Part shown: piece by piece, positions 34,601 through 44,900 of the stretch
Position numbering within the stretch: the stretch's first letter is position 1
Layout: each line of letters begins with the position of its first letter
NCBI GenBank assembly: GCA_022497155.1
Contig: MU385745.1
Location: forward strand, 248,001-312,000
DNA length: 64,000 nucleotides
DNA from: Whalleya microplaca
Taxonomy: Eukaryota > Ascomycota > Sordariomycetes > Xylariales > Xylariaceae
Direction of reading: 5' to 3'
The notes under the pieces: model-generated
What the model was told of the DNA's origin: nothing
Database searches by the model: none
What the model saw: the letters and a program-made list of their open reading frames with translations, nothing else
Position numbers and translations under genes: made by a program

Positions 34601-35427
34601 GCAGATGACAGGCAGACACTGTTGGTATTATTCTTGAAAGCCTGTGATACCAACACAGAAAACAAGTCATATTCTCGACTCATCAAAGCCTCGTTTGATT
34701 ACAATGGCTTGGTAGGCAACGGATTGTCTATGGGTCTATTGGTACGCCCTTCTTGGCTGGTACACCCCCACATGACCTCAAGGTTGTTAGTCATTTCAGG
34801 AGTCTCGAAGGGACTACCTGGTTCAAGTAAGGCCACATGCTAAGCTGTATCGTGGTATGAATCTTTGGATTGCTTTCGAGTGGCGTAGCCATATATGTTT
34901 CAACCGTGGGCAATCATCTGTGCTTGCTTTATCCTAGAGATATGCCGCATACCCTATGACTATTGACCCCTTGTTATCCTAGCAATGGCCACGGTAGAGT
35001 AAGTCAGTCATCGGGAGACGGGACCATCAAGGCATGTTAGAGCAACCTAATGACGGGATCATGGATGCACCAGTAATTGTTAGTTCATCTCGTTGGCTGA
35101 GGCTCTGTGATCAGAATCATCAACAGCTTCTTGTCTTGAGAGCAAACACCAACATGTCGCTGTTATCAACTATATAACTTGGTCTTATAATCACCTCATT
35201 AGGCTTCCTTGATTCAACAAATCAACAGTACCTCTACCTTGATTAGTCGTATCGCATCGACTCCGATTTTGCCCTCATATCTATAACCTACTTAGTAGGG
35301 TATAGCGTCTTTACGACTTCAATATACCTAAACAAGCTTCGAACGAAAAGAAGGCACGCCAGTACGAGCTGCACCTCCCCCTTCCAGACCATCAAAGCAT
35401 CAGCATATCGCTTTAGACGAAGCTCCT

Positions 35428-35940
35428 ATGCATGCAGACGCCCCTATGTATCCGGGCGATCATATGTATCCAGACGCTTCTATGTATCCGGACACTCCTA
35501 TGGAGCCAACAGGAGCCGGAACAATAGACCCGAGTCTATTATTGGTGAAACCAATCGCGCAATCATCGTTGCATAATCCTATCCCGCGGGAACGGCCTGG
35601 TGCCCAGAGCCAGCCGCGGGACATAGCTACCTATACGTTTGACCCCAATTTATCTCACACGGACGATCAAGCACCTTCACTTGAAGCAGAGCCGACAGTC
35701 AAATGCTTGAATTGTAGTGCAGAAGTATCCTCTCGGGATGAGGATACGATCTGCAGTGAATGCGCAACTGGCAATAAACCCTGGGTTATAACAACTCATT
35801 TCATCTGCACACATTGTACACGACTACACCCTCAAGAAAAGTTCAAACGACCTAAGAATGACAAAAGGTTTAAAAACTGTTCCGTTTGCCGCGAGTTGAG
35901 ACGCCGTAGGTATAACAATACAAAAGGCAGGGCCTCATAG
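35428..35940 (+). CDS. Small CxxC zinc-binding protein with N-terminal MYPDxx repeats
   Basis: An intronless ORF of 170 aa. The N-terminus has three tandem six-residue units, MYPGDH, MYPDAS and MYPDTP, encoded by similar 18-nt units. The middle is Pro/Gln/Asp-rich. The C-terminal half has four CxxC pairs (CLNC, CSEC, CTHC, CSVC), enough for two zinc sites, and ends in a very basic tail, CRELRRRRYNNTKGR. The segment HFICTHCTRLHPQEKF followed by KRFKNCSVC resembles zinc-ribbon-like modules seen in fungal proteins such as the STC1 type, but I cannot name the family. The basic tail suggests nucleic-acid binding or nuclear location. It is isolated in a gene-poor region. Confidence 0.68.
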   Translation: MHADAPMYPGDHMYPDASMYPDTPMEPTGAGTIDPSLLLVKPIAQSSLHNPIPRERPGAQSQPRDIATYTFDPNLSHTDDQAPSLEAEPTVKCLNCSAEVSSRDEDTICSECATGNKPWVITTHFICTHCTRLHPQEKFKRPKNDKRFKNCSVCRELRRRRYNNTKGRAS

Positions 35941-36721
35941 GTATCACATGTTATCCCTACCGTCCTGGATATGGATCCGAGCTGGGAATAGTGACAAAGT
36001 CGAGCAATATTTAAGTTCGAGATACGGATATAAGTCGAGGGAATGGCATTGGAGAGGAAGTATGGGAAACGCTAACGTCATACTTAATTCACATAATTTC
36101 TCGGCGCCTGTTGGTAAGACTAATATGTTCGAGTGCCACGTAAAGTAATGACCAACAATCATATACTGGGATCGGACAAGCATTGAAGCTGGCATAGAAG
36201 AAGAAGGACACAGTAATAAGTGGACTGGGCTTTTTTTTCTTGGGAAGATTTGGGATGTATCGCATTCAGTGCCGTTCTCTATGTAGGTACTGCAGGGTAA
36301 TGCGACAATATATCGTTTTATTATATAATTCAACTCTCCTGCCGCAATGAAAGAACCAGTTCACGAATGAGGCAATACCAATAGCTTGATTCTTTAGAGA
36401 CAAGAAGTAGAGGCTAGTAGAACTAAATCATTGAGAGGAGTAAATAGTCGAGACATTTGTTGATAATGATGTATTTGCGGAACTTGAGGGAATGGTCGAT
36501 GATGGTTGTGCAGCGTCGAATACGGATTATCTGTAGACTTCAAGGTTGATCATACATACTGTAGCATGCAGCGACATCATCTAAGTACTTATAATGATTT
36601 TGATAGGTCTAGTAGATTTCTTGAATGTGCCATCATTCCTATGTCATCATCTATCCTCCCTTGTAGTGCTGACCCCCCTCCTGAGAATGTATTCTCTGGA
36701 ACAATTATGCAAGGAAATAAG
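35941..36721. other. Intergenic, no gene seen
   Basis: AT-rich interval between the convergent CxxC-protein and cyclase genes. No repeat or domain-bearing ORF. Confidence 0.55.
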
Positions 36722-38327
36722 CTATCGAGTAAAAGACACAGCTGAACCATCACAGACACTACCTTTATTGAACCACACAGAAGTGGGTAATAGCTCGCTT
36801 GCTACCCACCGTGCTGTGGTTGTATGAGTAGAACCTGCTCCGAACGGTTCATGCGTCTTGTCCTTCTTCATTCTCGTCTCTAGCGTCAAAGACTTCATTG
36901 AGGCATCTAGATCACCTATATCGCTTGCAACACCTCCTTCTATGTCGATATCTGCTAACTCGATATCCCGAGGAAAGCTTGTTCTGCCCTCCGCCAAGGC
37001 TTGAAACACGACCAGCTGATCTTGCAAGTGCTCGTCGACGATCCCGCGAACATTTATTTCTTCGAAGAGACCTTTACACACTTTACGTGAGATCTCTGAA
37101 CTCAGGGTCTCTGGTTCCTTTTTCTTCCGGGATCGATCATATAGGTAATCGTGGCCCCAACGGAGGCCGGTAACTGAATGTGCCACCAACAAAGTGTACA
37201 TCCGAGCGTCGTGGCCGCTCTCCTCTGTAAGCACAAAATCTATGCCTACGTTAGGAAATAATTTATCAAGGTCTCGAACAAGTGTTTCCTGTAGAGATTC
37301 TCGGAGAGCTTGTGGAACTAGCACTATACACGATCCAGAGTTAGCAGTTGCCTAATTAGATGATTGTGGAAGCTCCAGATTATATCCTGGGAATTTTGGC
37401 TTTAGGAGCATTCTACATAGGCAGAAATACAGAATGGGAGACAAATGACTCTAGAATGCGTACTGCTGATATCAATTCTCTTGAGCTCAAAGTCTTTTGC
37501 TGTAAGGTGCTTGCCCCGGGGCTCTTGAGGCTTCAACGTCTTTCCCGGTGGAAGAGGTTGGAATTTGAACCAGATGGCGCCTTTCCCTAAAGGGCCTACT
37601 GACCACGCTCGCTGCTTTAATTGCCGTTCGACGATTATACCGAAAGTCTCTTGTAACGTTGGCAACAAAACTTGGTCGAAATATTCATATGACTGCAGCA
37701 CTTGAAGTCAACATTTTCTCTTTCAAGCAGTTTGGGGGCCGACGGAAGAAATAAGATCTCTATTAGAAGCGCCCAACCTCCAGAAATATTCAAATAGAAA
37801 GCGACACTGATATATCTGGAAAAGGGCTTGCTTACTAGCGAGAAAGACACATTTGTGCCACCGTGAATCTCAACCTCCACAGGATCTCCGCTCTCATTCC
37901 CAGAAAACAGGAGAAAGGGAAAGATAGCCTGGAATACAAGCAAAGTACTGGAAGCACTACCAGTGACAATCTCGATATTGCGTCCCTGGAGCGCGGTCGG
38001 AGGGGCAGAGGGTCTAAACTCCAAAGTGCGGCTACCAACAGCCAATCCATCAACCTCGGCGTTGGTAGCTTCCACCAACCATTGAATGGCTGACACATGT
38101 TGAGCCTTCAAACCTGTATCATCGTTAACAAAATGAGGAAATGGCCTCTTGAGAAACTACTAGAGTCAAGGCTCACCTCCGCCCCGATGACCTTCACGGT
38201 TTCCTCGGACATGGTCAATGCGAATCGGTTGCGATGTGACTGCTGCCAAAGCGCAGGCGAGTCTGACGAGTTGGCCGCCACCTTCTCCTGTGCGGCCGTC
38301 TAACTGTAAAGGCTTCCTGGGCTTCAT
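36722..38327 (-). CDS. RTCA: RNA 3'-terminal phosphate cyclase
   Basis: Four exons rebuild a complete 419-aa protein: 38177-38327, 37836-38113, 37464-37692 and 36722-37323. Introns are 63, 143 and 140 nt with GTGAGC, GTAAGC and GTACGC donors and CAG, CAG, TAG acceptors; the last has a GCTAAC branch site. Exon 1 gives MKPRKPLQLDGRTGEGGGQL and VRGNREGHRGGG, joining to LKAQHVSAIQWL. Later motifs include VEIHGGTNVSFS and TEESGHDARMY. The His in GSTHTTTARWV matches the region of the adenylated catalytic His of RtcA, which favours a true cyclase over the inactive Rcl1 type. The enzyme converts RNA 3'-phosphates to 2',3'-cyclic phosphates with ATP. Exon 1 is easily missed because it is short. Confidence 0.9.
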
Positions 38328-39637
38328 GCTGGCTCAAAATTTGGCGTGCCGGACTGCTGAGAATGATGAAGGGTGAAGGAGTTCAGCTGGATGGTTCTAC
38401 ATATTACACCAAACTAATTATGGTTAAAAGATGAGTCATTTGGCCACACCACGGTGCACCTTCCAAGCAAACGACGCTTGATGGATTTCGTAAAATTTCC
38501 TTCTTTGTTTGCATCTCTCTTCTATGCTAAATATTATTCTACTGATTCGGAAGATGAGGAATTTAGCGGAGACAGGGTCACGACATGTAAACGTGCAAGC
38601 TACATAAGGGACGCGGGGCGCTATAATGAGTGCTAATGATCCATGGCAATCCAATCTACAGTGGAACCCTCTGCCCTATAAATTGCGCTGTCGCAAAAGT
38701 CCCAGGTCTTGTATAAACCACCCTAATTGTTATGGTAAAGTTCAGAACCCTTCGAGACAGCATCCAATACTTTACCGTTGTGACCTAAGCTTCAATGGTC
38801 ACTCTGATTTTCAGATATTAGACTACATCATGCAATCACAGATTTGACATCATATAATTCTGGGGCTGATGGGAATAAGTGCACTCGTACCTAGGTTTGT
38901 GATACTGCTACGATCTAGGGATCATGAGTGTGCGACATGACTAGGCTAAGATGTGATTGCCATAGGACCCATCAACGGCCAACAGAGGCTGTCGAGATAA
39001 TACAGTTGCATTACCTGCTTCAACCTTCTATGATAGATCCGTCATGATAGCAACCTGAGCATGGCTGACAAGAGGGCAATATCAAACTAAACCGTCATTC
39101 CATAATATGCTAAATATGCTGATGCCTCTGGCCCTCTTCATCTTCTAATACAAGTTTTGGAGTATTTATCACCGATTTCTTCGCCCTTGAAGATCCCTAT
39201 GATAATCTCACTGCCCACTCCATCAGAACGAGTTAGTAAAGACTATGCTGCTGAGACTGTCTCAATGTTAGTTGCTTTAAGTTGGTACACGGCAGGATTA
39301 GACTTACAAGTGAGAATAGTCAAAAATGTCAAACTAGATCAGTGCTACTCAAGATGAAATCGAGCAGGTTTTGTAGGTTACAGTCTGATCTAGATTCACT
39401 GTATTCTCGGGCCTAATACTTGTAGGCATATCGCCTCCTTGAAGCTTGTGACCAAGTGCACACAGGTATTCACGAGAGATGAGGCCAACCACAGGTTCAG
39501 ATAGTCTATATATTGCTCCGCCTGCTCCTTCTTATGTTGAAGGGCTAACACAAGTACATCAAGACCATTTACTCACTGGTAATTTGAATAAGTCAGCCCA
39601 GTTGAATACGTCCCTCCAACCCGGAGAACACGTCACC
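38328..39637. other. Intergenic, no gene seen
   Basis: About 1.3 kb, AT-rich, upstream of both divergent genes (cyclase to the left, secreted protein to the right). Short ORFs lack domains. Confidence 0.55.
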
Positions 39638-40219
39638 ATGAAGACTTTCCCTATCATTACAACTCTACTGTCAGTGCCGGCATTTGGAACCGTTCTTCCA
39701 AGAATCGAGTCTGACGAAGGGCGTTTCTTTGTACACAATCTTACTGTAAGCTGTTCTGTTAACCGAAGATACCATATATACTATATTCCAGCCAGCGGCT
39801 TACACGTATATCTTCCTAGGCGGGCTGTGTCCCACACAGCGTGTCTTGCTCGTAAGTTTTTTTTGAAGCTCGTTCCTAGCAGTTTCTTAGCTAAGAGCAA
39901 CAGAATCGAGTTCATTGCCGTCACTGGGCCTACAACGACGCCAGCCAAATGCACCTTCTGGGGCCCTGGTCCAGATAGATTGCCACAAATCCCGCTCACG
40001 CCCTGTAGCGACTTGAATACTTCCTTCTCGTTTGAGCATAAGCATGGGTTCTATCCATTGACTATTGTTTCTGCCCTTTCTCTCGGGAAGAACCGCACTG
40101 GAACCTACTACGTTCCTGAATCGGAGATTGTGATTGACGATCATGGATCTGTGAAGACGGAACGTTATGAGGGACCGTCAGACTTCACCGTATCTGATGT
40201 TACGACAGTCCAAGTGTGA
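39638..40219 (+). CDS. Predicted small secreted protein, function unknown
   Basis: A start at 39638 gives MKTFPIITTLLSVPAFGTVL, a good signal peptide. The frame is nominally open throughout, but two introns are likely: 39746-39791 (GTAAGC...CCAG, 46 nt) and 39852-39895 (GTAAGT...AAG, 44 nt). Removing both gives 163 aa in frame. The C-terminal part is the most protein-like: CTFWGPGPDRLPQIPLTPCS, a SFSFEHKHGFYPLT strand pattern and GTYYVPESEIVIDDHGSV. Sequons NLT, NTS and NRT are present. It resembles the general class of small beta-rich fungal secreted proteins (AA1-like and similar) but I cannot assign a family. The second intron is short with an uncommon acceptor, so that junction is tentative. 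Confidence 0.6.
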   Translation: MKTFPIITTLLSVPAFGTVLPRIESDEGRFFVHNLTVSCSVNRRYHIYYIPASGLHVYLPRRAVSHTACLARKFFLKLVPSSFLAKSNRIEFIAVTGPTTTPAKCTFWGPGPDRLPQIPLTPCSDLNTSFSFEHKHGFYPLTIVSALSLGKNRTGTYYVPESEIVIDDHGSVKTERYEGPSDFTVSDVTTVQV

Positions 40220-41591
40220 ACAATTTGATGAGGAAACGCAGAACGAGGGAGTGGCTGGTTGTGTCTGGGCATCAAACAAGGAAGAGAGGGCGAGGATCAG
40301 CATCGAGATATTTATGCAGAAGTGATAGTTTCAAGTGCTAAAGACCAGCCAGAAGAGATCATGGACTCGCTACTAAGAATAATCTTCAAATCTTTGCTTA
40401 CTTAACTTGTATACTTGATTTTTATTCCTAGTTTCTAATCTCGCTATCGCACAACATGTCCAAGGTCTGCAATACAGCATGCGCAACACTTGTTTGACAC
40501 TCAAGAGATCAGATTCACGATGATTAAGCGAGCTTATTAGTTAGGACTGCTATAAGAATCGCTGCTACGTATATACAAGTCTATCCAAGTAGACCGAAAA
40601 CCAGTCAGAGCTAAATCTGTATGAGGCAACAGTCCGACCCCTAAACTCCTTACTCGCTCCGAATCGGAGGACGCCGTTACCTCGCATATATATTCTCCCC
40701 AAAACTATTGCCATGAATGTTTACGTGTTGTCGTTTCTTACAGTAAGTATTTCCATGTCTTGTTACTCTATAAACTCAACCATCGGCATTCCTATATGTA
40801 GCCTCTGCAGCTTCAAGACCACCATCGGTCGTCGCCACGCCCTGTGTTGCGCCTGCTGAACGAGCTAGAATTACATCGTATAAATAATGAGTAGCCCATA
40901 TCTAAAAATTGGAAATCACGGTCATTGACGTCGTAAACCACTAAGCCAGATTTTGTTCAAAGCTTAGTGTATGGGTAGATAACCAGGATACTAGTGACTC
41001 AGGACCATGTTGCCCGAATTGCTCCTCGCGATCTCTTCTATACAGTCGTTCGCTATATGAATCATATGCACGAAAGGTTTTCTGAAACCATGGTGTGAAC
41101 TATTCAGCGACAGGCCATCGGGGACGATGTCGGTATTGACCCATGAAGTACCAAGACGACGAGTCCTGCCAAGCTTGCCACCATGAATAAAAGCAAAGGT
41201 TCCACGATGAGGCGCATACATAAGCAACCGAATAGGCAGAAGCATGTATTTTAGATGCTCTTCCGTTTCTACATTGCTATATCACTTTCTTAGTCTCATA
41301 GAAAGGGAACAAGTCGAGGCAACTTTCCGTCCACTGTTGGTACCTTCGCAGGAGGCATACGAGCTTCCCTGTAAGTATTTTGGTAAATGAATACTGGCCA
41401 CTGCGTCTCTTACCACCACATCCTCCTGCTCCTCTTACAATATATTTAGTACTTAGAAATTACTCCCTCAGGTGATTACCAAGAGTCATCTGGAGGAAAC
41501 CCCTTTGAGACCCACATAATGTAAAATAAAAGATTCCTGTTATTCCCCTATGCTATATTAACGTATCTATGATCTACCTCACGTAGCAGCA
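40220..41591. other. Intergenic, possible tiny spliced ORF only
   Basis: No supported gene. At 40713 an ATG with a short hydrophobic start is followed by GTAAGT and, about 60 nt later, a TAG acceptor. The join would encode only about 44 aa without any family feature. Confidence 0.45.
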
Positions 41592-41921
41592 ATGAAGGGC
41601 GAGTATGAAATGAAAAATTTCCCTTCGGGCATATCGTTGCGCACTCGGAGAACATTGTCACTGACATCCTTGTTGCTAGCGATGAATTGGACACAGACCT
41701 TTGCCATGGGGCGCGTATGTGACAACAAGATTGCGTACTACTCACTCAACGATGTCGGACCTGTCCATGGTAATGACGGCAGCGACCGATTTCGCGTCCA
41801 AGAGCGCTGCATTGGTGGCGAAGGTGTCGAGCTCTCCGATAGTAGCTGGCTTACAGGAGAGCATGTGAGCCTTAGCAAGGGGGAAAATATTTGTGTAACT
41901 CGATCCTCCAGTTTATCGTAG
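41592..41921 (+). CDS. Doubtful small ORF, possible secreted protein
   Basis: A 109-aa ORF from ATG 41592. A second ATG at 41610 starts MKNFPSGISL followed by a hydrophobic SLTSLLLAMNWTQTFA run that could be a weak signal peptide. Three Cys follow in the C-terminal part (VCDN, ERCIG, ICVT). No domain is recognised and the flanks are AT-rich and gene-free. It could be one exon of a larger gene or chance. Confidence 0.22.
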   Translation: MKGEYEMKNFPSGISLRTRRTLSLTSLLLAMNWTQTFAMGRVCDNKIAYYSLNDVGPVHGNDGSDRFRVQERCIGGEGVELSDSSWLTGEHVSLSKGENICVTRSSSLS

Positions 41922-44900
41922 CTCTTTGAACAATGGATACAAGCCCCCTACTGTGCTATACTATACATGAAAATCCAAAGCTACTCTACGCTGTAACATA
42001 ATCACCTATCTATCCCCGGCGCCGACTCATATACCAAGTGGGTAGGTATTCCGGTGGCGCCACCCTCGGCCGAGCGGCCGAGGATGGCACCGGGATAAGG
42101 TAGCGGGTGAACCATTGCACGTCAAAGGAGCTTATTCGGATACCGAGTCTATCACGGCTCCGCGGGGTTTGATTTTCGGATCTATTAACCTCACCGTTAG
42201 CTCCTGAGCCACCGAGATTATCTCCGAGAAATTACCATATTAGGAATCAACGAGACCGCCGACAACAACGCCCACAAAAGCCGCGATTATGACCAATTAT
42301 AATGTGAAAGTCTTTGGTTTTTGTTTATATCTTTTCTCAGTAATACTGCTATATACATAATAACGAGGCCTAGGGGCTAGGAAGCCGACTACTATTCTCT
42401 ATCTGACATATATTATATATCAGTACCGCTGCCCCTTTTCTATTTAAACAGATGTTACCATAGAGCCATTCTAATTCTCTCTCATGCTATAATTTGCGTG
42501 CTGTAGTATCTTGCTGCTAAATCGAGATATTGGGAAGCTTGATCCCCCGTCTGTGTTCACGAAGTTCTCTTATTGTCACTAATGGTTCATACCGTGCAAA
42601 GAGTTGCACCACATCAAAGTGTATACTTCGAAGCTAGAACGCTGAGAGTACCTTGATGAATATAATTATATTGTTGCTAGTACGACTGCGCCTTATTCAC
42701 ACATCGTACCACTGGGGCATCACATTTCAGGTGACATTCCACATATCATCAATGTTGAGAATGATTTTACGTATGATATATTGATCGCAGCATACTTACT
42801 ATAACTTGACAAAGGAAAAACATGATCGGGCCTCTGGGCCGGATAGGCCGGTGCTACTGAGTTGACCAACTTAAATCTTTTGTTCAATGTACCACAAAAT
42901 TGTACTGAGCTACAGCCCATGAATGCTAGATCTAATAGCGATCTGACAGCGCATCCTAGGATTTGTTTCATGCTGTACATCTTATTATTAATCACACCGA
43001 ATTCTGCACTCGAGACTGTAGACTCGGTATACATTTGACTCCGTGTTACATTTAACACCGCAAGGCGAACCAAAATTCACGCATAAGCTTGATCCAAGAA
43101 TAGTCAAGGTGACATAGGCAAGCATTTTGAACTCCATAACACCTAGTAGTGTTACCGTTGATTCGGTAAGGGGTACCCTTTTTGATTGCCCATGCATTTG
43201 GTTAGGAAACAATGCAATCAACTCGCTGTGGTACACCGAGAAAACGTGGCAAGCGTCACCCCTTTCTTAGCTGGTTGTTTCGGTGCCAGAGTAGATCATT
43301 ATTGGCCTGTCGGTCGTTAGTCAAAGGACTTGATTAAGGTTGAAAGCTCTGTGAAATCCGCTAAAAGGAGAAAATCCCTACGGGGCACGAGTGTGAGATT
43401 TCCCCTGAAGTTCGCGTGGTGATGGATTCCCATAGCTGTGGCCATCCGGGCACATGTTTCGGATATAGAGCACATCCCAGTGAATGCTCTGCAACGAGAA
43501 AGAGTGATGCACGCATGTATGATGAGGCTATACCAATGAGGACTTCGACTCGCCATTTCAAAGCACGGGATTGGATCATTTTGCCAATTCGGATTTCCCC
43601 AACAGCTGGAGGGCAACTCCAGGGGTCGTAACCATATACTTCGGGTCCTAAGTAATCTTAGTCATCTGCTAAATTGTGGTCGATGATAGCATCGCACATT
43701 CTCGCGCCCAAAGCAAACTGAGATGTCACTTGCTGGGATCTAGGATGGAGGTAGAGGCATTGGCCAAGCCGTCATCATAATCGAACTAAACCTAGATACA
43801 TATGAACTAAAATAAAAGATATTCCGCTCCGCGAAAACAAGGACTACCTAGGTACCATAGTGTAAGTCCCGTTCTATTTCGAGCAGATCCACTATCATCC
43901 CACTCGAAGCCTGCACGATGATTACAACTCCGCCCAAGCCTGTTGAGATATTATGCCCTTCACGAGAGTACGTCGGAACAGTCGGACAGTTTAGCTATTG
44001 GTACCGAACATCCCCAAAGGACGACCGAGTGACGGTATTCTCCTACATCCTCATCAATTGACGCCTACTCCACCGAGGCGGCCGATGCTGAGAAATAATT
44101 CCCCACCATCCATACCTACAGGAATCGAGGCGCAGTCTGCTGCCTACATGATCTAGATTTGAGTTTTGCTCGATTATCTTGGAGAGACCCACAAACGATG
44201 GGATGGTCTGTACATGTAGGTATGTATTGTCCATGACGCTCGCTACCTCTTTGGACAGCGCGTGTCAACGGTCAGATGTCAGGAATCACCCCAAGATCTG
44301 CGTCTATATGTCCCACGTCAGTAATGAGCACTTCTGCCTTGAGAGCCCAAGCCCATTTGAGGTTAGCTGAGGGTATTCCAGAGCACCACAGAAGACATGG
44401 AAAATGGCACGAAGATACTAACACGTGTTCCTATACTGTATACCCCCCGAGACGCCTTGCTGCCGGGAACCTTGGATTCGAGTATCCACGTTAGCGGTGA
44501 AGCCTAACACCGCCTACCAGGAAATCGCCGATGAATTGAGTTAGCTGCTTAGACGCCTAATTCCCGAACTACGACTATCGTGCCCAGTGCCCAGTGAACC
44601 ACGCAAGCATCGTCGAAAGCTATGCCTGTTATCGCCCCACCAGTTCGCGAGAGTCAACCCCTCATGGGCTGTGGACATTAATGGCTGTTCGAAGCCACCC
44701 AGTAAACGTCATGGTATCGTGTATTTGCTGTATATGGCAAACATATATCGCATTGTGGACGACACGTATTCAAAGGCGGTGTTCTTGTATGAAGAGACAT
44801 CGAAGGTGTCAGCTCGAAAAGGTGTGAAGGACACATTCGTAATCAGCGTCTGCTGTCGTCTCATTTCAGCTGTCGTGCTCCTTGGCTGAAGGCAGCATGG

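Larger units (their letters stand above)
27294..35427. other. Gene desert of about 8.1 kb with short tandem repeats
   Basis: No gene is supported. ORFs are short, on conflicting strands, and lack domains or consistent exon joins. Short repeats are present at 28367-28398, 28664-28690 and about 32666-32690 (AGGAGGT-like). AGGTA/CCTAGG words cluster at 28294-28400. The sequence may contain decayed mobile elements. Confidence 0.5.

Noticed and set aside
40713..40893. Tiny spliced gene with hydrophobic start
   Set aside because: Intron signals are good but the product is about 44 aa with no family feature, and the more peptide-like frame does not join.
42047..42097. Helitron 3' terminus
   Set aside because: A hairpin is present but no CTRR end follows at the expected distance and no replicase-helicase ORF is seen.
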